Of a stretch of DNA of 64,000 nt, positions 1 through 9,970 are shown piece by piece. Made by a program: the position numbers and the translations under genes. Below the pieces are notes generated by a model. It had not been told where the DNA came from and made no database searches. It was given only the letters and a program-made list of their open reading frames with translations. The stretch lies in NCBI RefSeq assembly GCF_001484765.1, contig NZ_LLXO01000015.1, positions 112,143-176,142 on the forward strand. The letters are read 5' to 3'. This stretch comes from Entomohabitans teleogrylli (GTDB lineage: Bacteria; Pseudomonadota; Gammaproteobacteria; Enterobacterales; Enterobacteriaceae). The stretch's first letter is position 1. The number at the start of each line of letters is the position of its first letter.

Positions 1-733
1 GAAGCTGGGCGCTGGTATCCGCCAGCTTGCCGAGCAGGGCATAGAGAATGATGGCGACCACCACCACGTCGGTCTGAAGAAATTCCCGGGCGTTCATCGC
101 CAGGTAGCCGATACCGGCATTGGCGGAGATGGTTTCCGCGACAATCAGGGTCAGCCACATTAGCCCGAGCGCAAAGCGTACGCCGACCATAATCGAAGGC
201 AGTGCGCCGGGAAGGATCACCTGACTGAACAGACTGAAACCTGACAGGCCATAACTTCTGGCCATTTCCAGCAGACCGCTGTCGATATTGCGAATGCCGT
301 GCCAGGTATTGATGTAGATGGGGAACAGGGTACCCAGGGCCACGAGGAAAATTTTGGCGGTTTCATCGATGCCGAACCACAGGATCACCAGTGGGATCAG
401 CGCCAGATGTGGGATATTGCGCAGCATCTGGACTGAGGTATCCAGCAGCCGTTCCCCCCAGCGCGACAGGCCGCTGATCAAACCGAGGATCAGGCCAATA
501 CTGCCGCCGATGGCGAAACCGATTAAAGCGCGCCAGGTGCTGATCGCCAGATGATGCCACAGCTCGCCGCTGGCGGACAAACGCCAGAACGCCAGCACCA
601 CGCCTTCCGGAGAGGGCAGCACCCGGGTGGAAAGCCAGCCTGTTGAGGAGGCCAGTTGCCAGACGGCGACCAGTGTCACCGGCAACAGCCATGGCGCCAG
701 GCGTATCAGGGCGGAAGAGACGGGTTTCGACAT
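1..733 (-). CDS. ssuC: SsuC, alkanesulfonate ABC transporter permease (3' end cut by window edge)
   Basis: Inner-membrane permease of the aliphatic sulfonate importer, which works with the SsuB ATPase and SsuA binding protein to supply sulfur under sulfate starvation. The start ATG is at 733-731 and about 244 codons are visible, so only some 20 C-terminal residues of the usual 263 are missing. The reading frame has several hydrophobic segments, and the region around 120-330 matches the binding-protein-dependent permease EAA loop (G-x9-I-x-L-P type, seen as 'VILPGALPS'). It closely follows E. coli SsuC from start to edge. The upstream neighbour is ssuE rather than the expected ssuD, so the operon is rearranged or has lost ssuA and ssuD. 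Confidence 0.95.
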   Translation of the reverse strand, partial: MSKPVSSALIRLAPWLLPVTLVAVWQLASSTGWLSTRVLPSPEGVVLAFWRLSASGELWHHLAISTWRALIGFAIGGSIGLILGLISGLSRWGERLLDTSVQMLRNIPHLALIPLVILWFGIDETAKIFLVALGTLFPIYINTWHGIRNIDSGLLEMARSYGLSGFSLFSQVILPGALPSIMVGVRFALGLMWLTLIVAETISANAGIGYLAMNAREFLQTDVVVVAIILYALLGKLADTSAQL

Positions 734-773
734 CAAATGCTCCTTAAATAATGCATACCGTAAAACGGCTCCA

Positions 774-793
774 CGGCCTTTAAAAAGAGGCCG
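774..793 (-). other. Hairpin over the ssuE stop codon
   Basis: A 6-bp perfect stem (774-779 with 788-793) with an 8-nt loop contains the ssuE TAA stop at 782-780. It lies in the 46-nt gap between ssuE and ssuC, where ssuA and ssuD would be expected. It may lower read-through into ssuC or simply mark the old deletion junction; it has no clear U-run. Confidence 0.5.
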
Positions 794-1361
794 CCGCTGC
801 GATACGGGTATTCAACGACGGCAACGGCGTTTTTTCCCGACGCTGCAGGGCCTGCCAGAACGTTTCCAGCGCGCTGTCGAGGCGCTGCTGCAGCTCAGGG
901 GCCAGGATAGCCTTATGCTGATAGTCGCGGATCTGTGAGTCGTCGGCGAAGACGCCGTGCAGCACTTCCTGGGCTTTCAGGGCGCTGAGTACGGGCTTAA
1001 GGGCATAATCCACCGCCAGCATGTGTGCCACACTGCCGCCGGTGGCGACGGGCAGAACCACTTTTTTCTCCAGCGCCCGTTCCGGGAGCAGGTCAAGCAG
1101 TGTTTTCAGCGCGCCTGAATAGGCCGCTTTATAAACCGGCGTGGCAATGATCACGCCGTCAGCCTCTTCCAGTTGTTCAAGCAGCGTCAGTAGCGCCGGG
1201 CTGTCAAAGCGGGCGTACAGCAGGTCTTCCGGCGCGAAATTCTGCAGGTGCCAGTGGCAAACCTCGACATCCAGCGCGTGGAGTTTTTCGCGGGCATACT
1301 CCAGCAGTGAGCTGGAGCGGGAGGGGAAACGGGGACTTCCCGCCAGAGTAATGACGCGCAT
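780..1361 (-). CDS. ssuE: SsuE, NADPH-dependent FMN reductase
   Basis: Cytosolic flavin reductase that supplies FMNH2 to the SsuD alkanesulfonate monooxygenase. 193 residues (E. coli 191). The N-terminus 'MRVITLAGSPRFPSRSSSLL' has the flavodoxin-like phosphate loop S-P-R-x-x-S-R-S, and 'ATPVYKAAYSGALKTLLD' is the conserved FMN-binding and tetramer segment. The last ~20 residues diverge from E. coli. It is the first gene of the ssu operon, read away from pyrD. Its usual partner SsuD is not in the next position, so either ssuD lies elsewhere in the genome or SsuE serves another flavin-dependent enzyme. Confidence 0.95.
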   Translation of the reverse strand: MRVITLAGSPRFPSRSSSLLEYAREKLHALDVEVCHWHLQNFAPEDLLYARFDSPALLTLLEQLEEADGVIIATPVYKAAYSGALKTLLDLLPERALEKKVVLPVATGGSVAHMLAVDYALKPVLSALKAQEVLHGVFADDSQIRDYQHKAILAPELQQRLDSALETFWQALQRREKTPLPSLNTRIAAAASF

Positions 1362-1496
1362 GACGGCTCCTTAATCACGAATTGTTGGATAGATGTTAAT
1401 TCTGGTAACAATCGCATGGTGACAGACCCGGCTTATTCCATTAAATAAAATTTTTGGGTTTCAATTGCTGATAACTGCATAAAGACGACGTCGGGA

Positions 1497-1512
1497 AGGT
1501 AAACGTTTGCCT
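1497..1512. promoter_or_regulatory. PurR operator upstream of pyrD
   Basis: The 16-mer AGGTAAACGTTTGCCT is a near-palindrome around the AAACGTTT core of the PurR consensus (ACGCAAACGTTTGCGT). It lies about 110 bp before the pyrD start, consistent with the known PurR repression of pyrD in E. coli. Confidence 0.8.
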
Positions 1513-1574
1513 GGCGTGGTGATTTTTTGTTACAGGTCAATTCCCTTTAGCGGGAAGATGAATAATAATACCGC

Positions 1575-1592
1575 CCCGGTTTGCACACCGGG
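1575..1592 (+). promoter_or_regulatory. pyrD leader hairpin (CTP-sensing start-site switch)
   Basis: A stem CCCGGT (1575-1580) / ACCGGG (1587-1592) lies directly before the pyrD Shine-Dalgarno AGGAG at 1598-1602, and an AT-rich -10-like stretch sits at about 1561-1570. In E. coli pyrD, transcripts begun at upstream C residues under high CTP form this hairpin and block ribosome binding, while low CTP moves the start to a purine and leaves the site free. The layout here is the same; the switch itself is inferred from that precedent. Confidence 0.75.
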
Positions 1593-1607
1593 AATCCAGG
1601 AGAGTTC

Positions 1608-2618
1608 ATGTACTATCCCTTCGTTCGTAAAGCCCTTTTCCAGCTCGATCCCGAGCGCGCTCATGAATTAACTTTTCAACAACTACGCCGCATTACCGGT
1701 ACGCCGCTGGAATGGCTGGTACGCCAGAACGTGCCGGCAAAGCCGGTCAGCTGTATGGGGCTGACTTTTAAAAACCCGCTGGGCCTGGCCGCTGGTCTTG
1801 ATAAAAACGGCGAGTGCATTGATGCGCTGGGTGCGATGGGGTTTGGCGCTATCGAGATAGGCACTGTTACGCCGCGTCCGCAGCCAGGCAATGATAAACC
1901 GCGCCTGTTTCGTCTTGTTGAGGCTGAAGGGCTGATTAACCGGATGGGATTTAATAATCTCGGGGTCGATCATCTGGTTGAGAATGTTAAAAAATCCCAT
2001 TTTGATGGCGTGCTGGGGATCAATATTGGTAAGAATAAAGACACGCCGGTCGAGCAGGGCAAAGACGATTATTTGATCTGTATGGATAAGATCTACCCCT
2101 ATGCAGGATATATTGCGATCAATATCTCCTCACCAAATACGCCGGGATTACGCAGCCTACAGTACGGTGAAGCGCTGGACGATCTTTTATCGGCGATTAA
2201 AAATAAGCAGCAAGTGCTGGAAAAGATCCATCATAAATATGTTCCGATCGCTGTAAAGATCGCGCCGGATCTTTCTTTGGAAGAATTGATCCAGGTTGCT
2301 GACAGTCTGGTTCGCCATAATATCGATGGGGTTATTGCCACCAATACGACACTCGACCGTAGTCTGGTGCAGGGCATGAAATACTGCGATGAAATGGGTG
2401 GATTAAGCGGCCGTCCGGTGCAATTGAAAAGTACTGAAATTATTCGCCGACTGTCAGCGGAATTAAATGGCCGACTGCCCATCATCGGCGTTGGAGGCAT
2501 TGATTCGGTGATCGCCGCCAGAGAGAAGATAGCCGCTGGCGCGACATTAGTACAAATCTATTCGGGATTTATTTTTAAAGGCCCGCCATTAATTAAAGAA
2601 ATCATCAGCCATATTTGA
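1608..2618 (+). CDS. pyrD: PyrD, class 2 dihydroorotate dehydrogenase
   Basis: Membrane-associated flavoenzyme that oxidises dihydroorotate to orotate with quinone as acceptor, the fourth step of UMP synthesis. 336 residues, as in E. coli. The start at 1608 is set by AGGAG seven bases upstream and by matching the E. coli N-terminus; an in-frame TTG at 1581 lies inside the leader hairpin and is unlikely. The N-terminal helical extension of class 2 enzymes (residues 1-40) is present, and '[10 protein letters not shown]' gives the catalytic base Ser175 typical of class 2. The glycine-rich FMN phosphate site 'IIGVGGIDS' is near residue 300. Confidence 0.98.
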   Translation: MYYPFVRKALFQLDPERAHELTFQQLRRITGTPLEWLVRQNVPAKPVSCMGLTFKNPLGLAAGLDKNGECIDALGAMGFGAIEIGTVTPRPQPGNDKPRLFRLVEAEGLINRMGFNNLGVDHLVENVKKSHFDGVLGINIGKNKDTPVEQGKDDYLICMDKIYPYAGYIAINISSPNTPGLRSLQYGEALDDLLSAIKNKQQVLEKIHHKYVPIAVKIAPDLSLEELIQVADSLVRHNIDGVIATNTTLDRSLVQGMKYCDEMGGLSGRPVQLKSTEIIRRLSAELNGRLPIIGVGGIDSVIAAREKIAAGATLVQIYSGFIFKGPPLIKEIISHI

Positions 2619-2638
2619 CCATTGTCGCTTTCTTGTTC

Positions 2639-2670
2639 ACCGGGGCTTTATTTTTCGCCCCGGTTGCTTT
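2639..2670 (+). terminator. Terminator after pyrD
   Basis: An 8-bp stem ACCGGGGC (2639-2646) / GCCCCGGT (2657-2664) with a T-rich loop is followed by a short T-rich stretch, 20 bases after the pyrD stop. Confidence 0.75.
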
Positions 2671-2907
2671 ATATTTCATCACAGCTGCTAATTCTCATAT
2701 TAAGCTTTTTCCTGGTCAGCAACTGAATAATTGAGAAGATCAATAAAGCGTCAGTGAGATAATCGCCGGGGACTAAGGTGGTAACTAAATCCCCGGGGCA
2801 AATGAATCCAGACAGCACACCTGTAACCTGAACCAGGAAGGGATGCGATAAAAAATGAAGTTTCAGGGATGTTATTCCTGGTTGATTGAGCGATGAGGTC
2901 TGAAATT

Positions 2908-3447
2908 ATGCGTATAAAACCAGACGATAACTGGCGTTGGTATTTTGATGAAGAGCATGACCGTATGATGCTCGATTTAGCCAATGGCATGCTGTTTCGT
3001 TCGCGTTTCCCGCGTAAGATGCTGACTCCAGATGCCTTTGAAAATACAGGGTTTTGTGTTGATGATGCGGCGCTCTATTTCTCTTTTGAAGAGAAATGTC
3101 GGGCGCTGCGCCTGAGCCGGGAGCAGCAGGCCGAACTGGTGCTTAATGCGCTGGTAGCGATTCGCTACCTCAAACCGCAGATGCCGAAAAGCTGGCATTT
3201 TGTCGCCCATCACCATCACTGGCAGCCTGCGCCGGGAGATGCGGCCTGGGTGCTGGTCAGCGAAGATAACCGCCAGGTCAGCCTGCTGGTAGTGGAAAGC
3301 GGCGGCAATGCGTCACTGTGCCTGCTGGCGCAGGCGGGCTTAACTCTCGCCGGGCGTACGATGCAGCTCGGCGATGCGATTAAAGTGATGAACGACAGGC
3401 TGATGCCCGCAGAGGCGGAAAACCTCAGCCTGGAGCAGGCGGTTTAA
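2908..3447 (+). CDS. zapC: ZapC, FtsZ-associated cell division protein
   Basis: Cytosolic protein that binds FtsZ and promotes bundling of protofilaments in the Z-ring. 179 residues (E. coli 180), with the N-terminus '[20 protein letters not shown]' closely matching the family. I chose the ATG at 2908; an in-frame ATG at 2893 would add five residues not seen in E. coli. The gene ends by overlapping the convergent ycbX stop by four bases. The C-terminus 'NLSLEQAV' is conserved. Confidence 0.95.
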   Translation: MRIKPDDNWRWYFDEEHDRMMLDLANGMLFRSRFPRKMLTPDAFENTGFCVDDAALYFSFEEKCRALRLSREQQAELVLNALVAIRYLKPQMPKSWHFVAHHHHWQPAPGDAAWVLVSEDNRQVSLLVVESGGNASLCLLAQAGLTLAGRTMQLGDAIKVMNDRLMPAEAENLSLEQAV

Positions 3448-4556
3448 CACTTCTCAAGGCGAATATCGCTGGCCGGGATGCAACTGCAGCACAGGATTGT
3501 GCCATCCTCACTTACCGCGCCTTTCTTCAGCGCATTCACTTCACCTGCGGTTAACCGAATCCGGCAGCTTCCGCAAATTCCGGCGCGGCAGGAATAGGGG
3601 ATACGAATACCCTGTTGTTCCAGTTGCTCCAGTAGGATCTGCTGATTGTTTCCCCGGAATGTCTGCTGTTGCCAACTGATACTCACCGGGGCCTGCGCAC
3701 TGACTGACACCTCCAGCGTACTGCTGGTATCGCCTGCGCCATAGGCTCTGGCGGTGCGGGTGGCGAGGATTTCAACCTGATCCCCGACGCGTACAATGCC
3801 GCTATTGCGGGCGATCAGGTTTTGGCCAAAATCGACATCGCCGTTGTCAAGGGCGGTGCGGAACCCCTGTAACGTCGTTAACGGTTCTGCGCCGGGGTGT
3901 TTATGGCCTTTCTCCGGGCTGACTGTGGTGAAGACACAGCGACTACAGGGTTTGACGACATCAAACGTTACGCCGCCGATGCGAATCACTTTCCAGCCAT
4001 CTTCTTCCCAGGGCTGCGCGCCGGCGACCACCAGGTTAGGACGGAATTGCTCCATGCGGACGCCTGCCGGGCAGCGCTGCTGTAAATCGCGCAGCGAGGC
4101 TTCGCTGGTCAGCAGGTATGGATAGCCGTCGGCGAACCCCAGCGGCACCTCTTGATGTTTTTTTACCCGCCGGGTGGGGATTTCGCCCATCCAGCGCAAC
4201 TGTACGCTGCGCGAGAAAAATCCGCTCAGCCACTGGTTGATGGCTTCCGGCGCGATACGCGCCGTAAAGTGGTTGCCCCATACCTCGGTGGGCGCCGGAT
4301 CGGGCAGGAAATCGTCGTAGCGAACCGCGGCAGACGTCCCGTCCGGCGCGCTCAGCCATAGCCCATCGCGCTGCAGGGCCGGCGTGAAAAGTACCATCTG
4401 CGGAAACTGGCGCGCGGTAATAAAAGTGCCGTCCGGCTCGGTAATCATAAAACTGCGATCCCCGGACAGACCGCTAAGGCCGGCCAGCGCGTGAGAGACC
4501 TGCAGCCCGCGCAGCGATTTTACCGGGTGGATATACAGGCGCGACAACGCAATCAT
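3444..4556 (-). CDS. ycbX: YcbX, MOSC-domain and 2Fe-2S protein
   Basis: Molybdenum-cofactor dependent protein that in E. coli reduces N-hydroxylated base analogues such as 6-N-hydroxylaminopurine. 370 residues. The N-terminal MOSC_N beta barrel starts '[17 protein letters not shown]', and the MOSC domain carries the cofactor cysteine in '[13 protein letters not shown]' near residue 210. The C-terminal ferredoxin domain has the plant-type cluster ligands C-x4-C-x2-C ('CRAGICGSC') plus the distal cysteine in 'TILCCSC'. It is convergent with zapC and divergent from rlmL, as in E. coli. Confidence 0.95.
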   Translation of the reverse strand: MIALSRLYIHPVKSLRGLQVSHALAGLSGLSGDRSFMITEPDGTFITARQFPQMVLFTPALQRDGLWLSAPDGTSAAVRYDDFLPDPAPTEVWGNHFTARIAPEAINQWLSGFFSRSVQLRWMGEIPTRRVKKHQEVPLGFADGYPYLLTSEASLRDLQQRCPAGVRMEQFRPNLVVAGAQPWEEDGWKVIRIGGVTFDVVKPCSRCVFTTVSPEKGHKHPGAEPLTTLQGFRTALDNGDVDFGQNLIARNSGIVRVGDQVEILATRTARAYGAGDTSSTLEVSVSAQAPVSISWQQQTFRGNNQQILLEQLEQQGIRIPYSCRAGICGSCRIRLTAGEVNALKKGAVSEDGTILCCSCIPASDIRLEKC

Positions 4557-4656
4557 AACGCCCCCTGCGTAATGAAATTAAGAAGGGCAACTTTATGACA
4601 TGCGTCGTGGATTAGCTATAATGCGCGACAATTTTCTTTTATGCATAAGTGACGAT

Positions 4657-6765
4657 ATGAAATCTCTGTTTGCCAGTACGGCGCGTGGGCTGGAAGAGCT
4701 GTTAAAAACTGAACTGGAGACCCTGGGCGCGGAAAACTGCCGGGTGGTCCAGGGCGGTGTGCATTACCAGGGCGATGCGCGGCTGGTTTACCGGAGCCTG
4801 ATGTGGAGCCGGCTGGCTTCGCGGATTTTACTGCCGCTCGCAGAGTGTAAGGTTTACAGCGATCTGGATCTTTACCTGGGTGCTCAGGCTATCAACTGGA
4901 CGGAGATGCTGGCGCCGGGGGCCACTTTCGCGGTGCACTTCAGCGGCCTGAATGACACGATCCGCAATAGCCAGTATGGCGCTCTGAAAGTGAAAGACGC
5001 CATTGTTGATGCTTTTACGCGGCGAAATCTGCCGCGTCCTGATGTTGACCGCGATGCGCCGGACCTGCGGGTGAATGTCTGGCTGAATAAAGAGATCGCG
5101 AGTATCGCCATTGACCTGAGCGGTGACGCGCTGCACCAGCGCGGCTACCGCGATCGCACCGGACAAGCGCCGATTAAGGAGACTCTGGCGGCGGCGATTA
5201 TTTTGCGTTCCGGCTGGCAGCCGGGAACGCCACTACTCGATCCGATGTGCGGTTCCGGGACGCTGCTAATTGAAGCGGCGATGATCGCCACCGATCGCGC
5301 GCCGGGCCTGCATCGTAACCGCTGGGGGTTTAGCGGCTGGGCCGGCCATGATGAATCCGTGTGGAAAGAGGTACGCACTGAAGCTCAGTTGCGCGCTCGT
5401 CGCGGGCTGTCTGGCTATGAGTCGCGCTTCTACGGTTCCGATAATGACAGCCGGGCGATTGAGCGGGCGAAAAGTAACGTTCGTCAGGCCGGTCTGGCGG
5501 AAATCGTTGCCCTGGAAGTGAAAGATGTTTCCCGTCTCAGTAATCCGCTGCCGGAAGGGCCGCGCGGTACCGTGGTCAGCAACCCGCCTTATGGCGAACG
5601 TCTGGAGAGCGAGCCGGCGCTGATCGCTCTGCACAGCCAACTGGGGCGGTTGTTGAAAGCACGCTTTGGCGGCTGGAATTTATCATTGTTCAGCGCGGCG
5701 CCAGATTTGCTGAACTGCCTGCAACTGCGCGCCGATCGACAGTTCCGGGCTAAAAATGGTCCACTGGACTGCGTACAGAAGAACTATCGGCTGGCGGAAA
5801 CTGCCAGCGAAGCTGCGGTGGATGTGGCGGAAGATTACGCCAATCGGTTACGCAAGAATATGAAAAAACTCGATAAGTGGGCGCGTCAGGAGGGTATCGA
5901 ATGCTATCGGCTGTATGATGCCGACCTGCCCGAATACAACGTCGCCGTGGATCGCTATGCCGATTGGGTGGTGATCCAGGAGTATGCGCCGCCGAAGACC
6001 ATTGAACCGGCGAAGGCGCGCCAGCGTCTGTTCGACGTCATTGCCGCAACGCTGTCAGTGCTGGAGCTGGAACCGGGTAAACTGGTGCTGAAGACCCGCG
6101 AACGGCAGAAAGGGAAAAATCAGTATCAAAAAATGGCGGAAAAGGGCAACTTCATGGAAGTGCGCGAGTACAACGCGCGCTTGTGGGTTAACCTGACCGA
6201 CTATCTGGATACCGGGTTGTTCCTCGATCACCGAATTGCCCGTCGAACCCTCGGCCAGATGAGTAAAGGTAAGGATTTCCTGAATCTGTTTTCCTATACC
6301 GGTAGCGCCAGCGTGCATGCAGGCCTGGGCGGCGCACGCAGCACCACGACTGTGGATATGTCCCGAACCTATCTTGAGTGGGCGGAGCGCAATTTGCGGC
6401 TTAACGGGCTGACCGGGCGGGCGCATCGCCTGATGCAGGCGGATTGCCTGGCATGGCTGCGCGAGGCGGATGAACAGTTCGACCTGATCTTCATCGATCC
6501 GCCTACTTTCTCGAACTCTAAACGGATGGAAGAGACATTTGACGTTCAGCGCGATCACCTGCGATTGATGCAGGATCTGCAGCGGCTGCTGCGTCCGGGC
6601 GGCACCATTATGTTTTCGAATAACAAGCGAGGGTTCCGCATGGATCTGCCGGGCATGGCGGCGCTGGGGCTACAGGCGCAGGAAATCACCCAAAAAACCC
6701 TGTCTCTGGATTTTGCCCGCAATCGTCAGATCCATAACTGCTGGCTGATCATTCACGCGAACTAA
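4657..6765 (+). CDS. rlmL: RlmL (RlmKL), bifunctional 23S rRNA methyltransferase
   Basis: Fused enzyme making m2G2445 (C-terminal-named RlmL activity) and m7G2069 (RlmK) in 23S rRNA during 50S assembly. 702 residues, the E. coli length. A THUMP domain covers about residues 45-155. The first SAM-dependent domain has '[14 protein letters not shown]' near 194 and the catalytic 'NPPY' near 308; the second has '[10 protein letters not shown]' near 545 and '[10 protein letters not shown]' near 614. I start it at 4657 (MKSLFAS) to match E. coli; in-frame ATGs at 4600 and 4621 precede it. uup follows after 11 bases, so they probably share a transcript. Confidence 0.96.
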   Translation: MKSLFASTARGLEELLKTELETLGAENCRVVQGGVHYQGDARLVYRSLMWSRLASRILLPLAECKVYSDLDLYLGAQAINWTEMLAPGATFAVHFSGLNDTIRNSQYGALKVKDAIVDAFTRRNLPRPDVDRDAPDLRVNVWLNKEIASIAIDLSGDALHQRGYRDRTGQAPIKETLAAAIILRSGWQPGTPLLDPMCGSGTLLIEAAMIATDRAPGLHRNRWGFSGWAGHDESVWKEVRTEAQLRARRGLSGYESRFYGSDNDSRAIERAKSNVRQAGLAEIVALEVKDVSRLSNPLPEGPRGTVVSNPPYGERLESEPALIALHSQLGRLLKARFGGWNLSLFSAAPDLLNCLQLRADRQFRAKNGPLDCVQKNYRLAETASEAAVDVAEDYANRLRKNMKKLDKWARQEGIECYRLYDADLPEYNVAVDRYADWVVIQEYAPPKTIEPAKARQRLFDVIAATLSVLELEPGKLVLKTRERQKGKNQYQKMAEKGNFMEVREYNARLWVNLTDYLDTGLFLDHRIARRTLGQMSKGKDFLNLFSYTGSASVHAGLGGARSTTTVDMSRTYLEWAERNLRLNGLTGRAHRLMQADCLAWLREADEQFDLIFIDPPTFSNSKRMEETFDVQRDHLRLMQDLQRLLRPGGTIMFSNNKRGFRMDLPGMAALGLQAQEITQKTLSLDFARNRQIHNCWLIIHAN

Positions 6766-6776
6766 GGAATAACAAG

Positions 6777-8684
6777 ATGTCTTTAATCAGTATGCACGAC
6801 GCGTGGCTCTCGTTCAGCGATGCGCCGCTGCTGGATAGCGCCGAATTACATATCGAAGATAACGAGCGGGTGTGTCTGGTGGGGCGTAATGGCGCGGGAA
6901 AATCCACGCTGATGAAAATTCTCAACCGCGAGTTACCGCTGGATGATGGCCGGCTGGTTTACGAGCAGGATCTGATCGTGTCGCGGCTGCAACAGGATCC
7001 GCCGCGTGATGTTGCCGGTAGCGTGTACGACTTTGTAGCGGAAGGGGTGGCTGAGCAGGCCGAACATCTCAAGGCCTACCATGAGATTTCCCAGAAGGTG
7101 ATGAGCGATCCCAGCGAGAAACACCTTAACCAGCTGGCTCGTATCCAGGAGGTACTGGAGCATCAGGGACTATGGCAACTGGAAAATCGGATCAATGAAG
7201 TGCTGACGCAAATGGGCCTTGACGCCGATGCCGCCCTTTCTTCGCTTTCCGGCGGCTGGCTACGTAAAGCGGCGCTGGGCCGGGCGCTGGTCAGCGCTCC
7301 CCGGGTGTTGCTGCTGGATGAACCGACCAACCATCTGGATATCGAAACCATCGACTGGCTGGAAGGCTTCCTGAAAGGATTCCAGGGCAGCATCGTGTTT
7401 ATTTCTCATGACCGTTCTTTTATTCGCAATATGGCGACCCGGATTGTCGATCTCGATCGCGGCAAACTGGTTTCATATCCTGGCGACTATGACCAGTATC
7501 TGGTGGCTAAGGAAGAGGCTCTGCGCGTGGAGGAGTTACAGAACGCCGAGTTCGATAAGAAGCTGGCCCAGGAAGAGGTGTGGATCCGCCAGGGGATCAA
7601 AGCGCGCCGTACTCGCAATGAGGGCCGCGTACGCGCCCTGAAAGCGATGCGCCGCGAGCGCCAGCAACGTCGGGAAGTAATGGGCAGTGCGAAGATGCAG
7701 GTAGAAGAAGCGACCCGCTCCGGCAAGATCGTTTTCGAAATTGACAACCTCGACTACCGTATTGATGACAAAGTTCTGGTGCGCGATTTTTCCGCCCAGG
7801 TGCAGCGCGGCGATAAAATTGCCCTGGTGGGGCCAAATGGCTGCGGCAAGACCACGCTCTTAAAGCTGATGCTCGGCGATCTTCAGCCGCTGAGCGGGCG
7901 CATGCATATTGGTACCAAACTGGAAGTCGCCTATTTCGATCAACACCGGGTTGCTCTCGATCCGGATAAAACCGTGATGGACAACCTGGCGGAAGGCAAA
8001 CAGGAGGTGATGGTCAACGGACGCTCGCGCCACGTATTGGGCTATCTTCAGGACTTCCTGTTCCACCCGAAGCGGGCGATGACGCCGGTGCGTGCGCTCT
8101 CCGGCGGTGAACGTAACCGCCTGCTGCTGGCGCGTCTGTTTCTGAAACCGAGTAATTTGCTGATCCTCGACGAACCGACCAACGATCTGGATGTCGAAAC
8201 GCTGGAATTGCTTGAAGAACTGATTGATGGCTATCAGGGAACGGTTTTGCTGGTCAGCCACGATCGGCAGTTTGTCGATAATACCGTGACCGAATGCTGG
8301 ATTTTTGAAGGGGAAGGGCGGATCGGCCAGTATGTCGGCGGCTATCACGATGCGCGCGGCCAGCAGGCGGCTTCCCAGGCGCTACGTCAGCCGGCGCTGG
8401 TAAAAGAGAAACCAGCGGAATCGGCGAAGACAGAAACTGTTAAACGCGCCGGCAGCAAACTAAGCTATAACCTGCAGCGTGAACTAGAGCAATTACCTCA
8501 ACGACTTGAAGCGCTGGAAGCCGAACTGGAAGCACTGCAGGCGCAGGTAGGGGATGCGGAATTTTTCAATCAACCCCACGATGTGACCCAGAAGGTGCTG
8601 TCGGAACTGGCTACGGCGGAGCAGCGTCTCGAAGAGGCTTTCGAACGCTGGGAATACCTTGAGTCTTTGAAAAACGGCGGCTAA
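6777..8684 (+). CDS. uup: Uup, ABC-F family ATPase
   Basis: Soluble ABC-F protein that acts on ribosomes or DNA; loss raises precise transposon excision in E. coli. 635 residues, the same as E. coli. Two ABC cassettes: Walker A 'GRNGAGKST' near 37 and Walker B 'LLLDEPTNHLD' near 178; then 'GPNGCGKTT' near 352 and 'LILDEPTNDLD' near 462. Both signature loops (LSGGW, LSGGE) are present, with the charged linker between cassettes. The last ~75 residues form the coiled-coil DNA-binding tail. No membrane segments. It sits between rlmL and pqiA with short gaps. Confidence 0.97.
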   Translation: MSLISMHDAWLSFSDAPLLDSAELHIEDNERVCLVGRNGAGKSTLMKILNRELPLDDGRLVYEQDLIVSRLQQDPPRDVAGSVYDFVAEGVAEQAEHLKAYHEISQKVMSDPSEKHLNQLARIQEVLEHQGLWQLENRINEVLTQMGLDADAALSSLSGGWLRKAALGRALVSAPRVLLLDEPTNHLDIETIDWLEGFLKGFQGSIVFISHDRSFIRNMATRIVDLDRGKLVSYPGDYDQYLVAKEEALRVEELQNAEFDKKLAQEEVWIRQGIKARRTRNEGRVRALKAMRRERQQRREVMGSAKMQVEEATRSGKIVFEIDNLDYRIDDKVLVRDFSAQVQRGDKIALVGPNGCGKTTLLKLMLGDLQPLSGRMHIGTKLEVAYFDQHRVALDPDKTVMDNLAEGKQEVMVNGRSRHVLGYLQDFLFHPKRAMTPVRALSGGERNRLLLARLFLKPSNLLILDEPTNDLDVETLELLEELIDGYQGTVLLVSHDRQFVDNTVTECWIFEGEGRIGQYVGGYHDARGQQAASQALRQPALVKEKPAESAKTETVKRAGSKLSYNLQRELEQLPQRLEALEAELEALQAQVGDAEFFNQPHDVTQKVLSELATAEQRLEEAFERWEYLESLKNGG

Positions 8685-8701
8685 CAGAAGGGAGAGCCGG
8701 C

Positions 8702-9970
8702 ATGTGTGAAGTACACCACGCCGAAAAATATATCCTGTGCCCGCAATGCGATCTGCTGGTGGCGCTGCCGCATCTGGAAAACGGCCATAAGGCGGATTGC
8801 CCGCGCTGCGGCACCACCCTGACCACTCAGTGGGAAGCGCCACGCCAGCGACCAACGGCCTATGCGCTGGCGGCGTTGTTTATGCTGTTTTTGTCCAACC
8901 TGTTCCCGTTCATCAACATGAAAGTCGCCGGCGTTACCAGCGAGGTAACGCTGCTGGAGATTCCCGGCGTGATGTTCTCTGAGGATTACGCCAGCCTCGG
9001 TACGTTTTTCATGCTGTTTGTGCAACTGGTGCCAGCGTTTTGCCTGATCACCATTCTGTTGCTGGTGAATCGGGTCGCTATGCTGCAGGCGTGGAAAAAG
9101 CGCCTGGCGCGGGTGCTGTTTCAGTTAAAGACTTGGGGAATGGCGGAGATCTTTCTGGCCGGCGTGCTGGTGAGTTTTGTCAAACTGATGGCCTATGGGG
9201 ACATCGGTATTGGCAGCAGTTTTATTCCCTGGTGTTTGTTCTGCGTACTGCAGCTACGTGCTTTTCAGTGCGTTGACAGACGCTGGCTGTGGGACGATAT
9301 CGGCGATATGCCCCACTATCAGGTACCGCTGCAGGTTGGCGTGTCGGGTATTCGCCAGGGGCTGCGTTCCTGCTCCTGCTGTACGGCGATTTTACCCGCC
9401 GATCGCGAGCGTTGTCCGCGCTGTAAGGTGAAAGGGCATGTGCGGCGTAAACACAGTCTGCAGTGGACCATGGCCCTGTTGATTACCTCGATCATGCTGT
9501 ATCTGCCGGCGAATATTTTGCCAATCATGATAACCGACCTGCTGGGGGATAAAATGCCGTCCACCATTATGGCGGGGGTGATCCTGCTGTGGAGCGAAGG
9601 ATCGTACCCGGTTGCGATGGTGATATTTATCGCCAGTATCATGGTGCCGACGCTGAAAATGATTGCGATTGCCTGGCTGTGCTGGGATGCCAACGGCCAC
9701 GGCAGACGCGACAGCGAACGTATGCACTTAATTTATGAAGTCGTGGAGTTTGTCGGGCGCTGGTCAATGATTGATGTGTTTGTGATAGCCGTACTGTCGG
9801 CTCTGGTCAGAATGGGGGCGTTGATGAATATCTATCCGGCTATCGGAGCCCTGATGTTTGCGCTGGTGGTGATAATGACAATGTTTGCTGCGATGACTTT
9901 TGACCCGCGTTTGTCGTGGGATCGCGAGCCTGGTTCAGACCATGAGGAGTCTTCTGAGCATGGAAAATAA
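8702..9970 (+). CDS. pqiA: PqiA, inner-membrane protein of the Pqi lipid transport system
   Basis: Polytopic membrane partner of PqiB, probably loading or energising lipid movement between inner and outer membranes. 422 residues. Two repeated halves, each with two Cys-x2-Cys zinc-ribbon pairs (CPQC and CPRC near the N-terminus, CSCC and CPRC near residues 225-245), each followed by about four hydrophobic helices. It starts 17 bases after uup and its end overlaps pqiB by 11 bases (9960-9970), a sign of translational coupling. In E. coli the operon is SoxRS-controlled; I found no clear SoxS box here. Confidence 0.95.
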   Translation: MCEVHHAEKYILCPQCDLLVALPHLENGHKADCPRCGTTLTTQWEAPRQRPTAYALAALFMLFLSNLFPFINMKVAGVTSEVTLLEIPGVMFSEDYASLGTFFMLFVQLVPAFCLITILLLVNRVAMLQAWKKRLARVLFQLKTWGMAEIFLAGVLVSFVKLMAYGDIGIGSSFIPWCLFCVLQLRAFQCVDRRWLWDDIGDMPHYQVPLQVGVSGIRQGLRSCSCCTAILPADRERCPRCKVKGHVRRKHSLQWTMALLITSIMLYLPANILPIMITDLLGDKMPSTIMAGVILLWSEGSYPVAMVIFIASIMVPTLKMIAIAWLCWDANGHGRRDSERMHLIYEVVEFVGRWSMIDVFVIAVLSALVRMGALMNIYPAIGALMFALVVIMTMFAAMTFDPRLSWDREPGSDHEESSEHGK

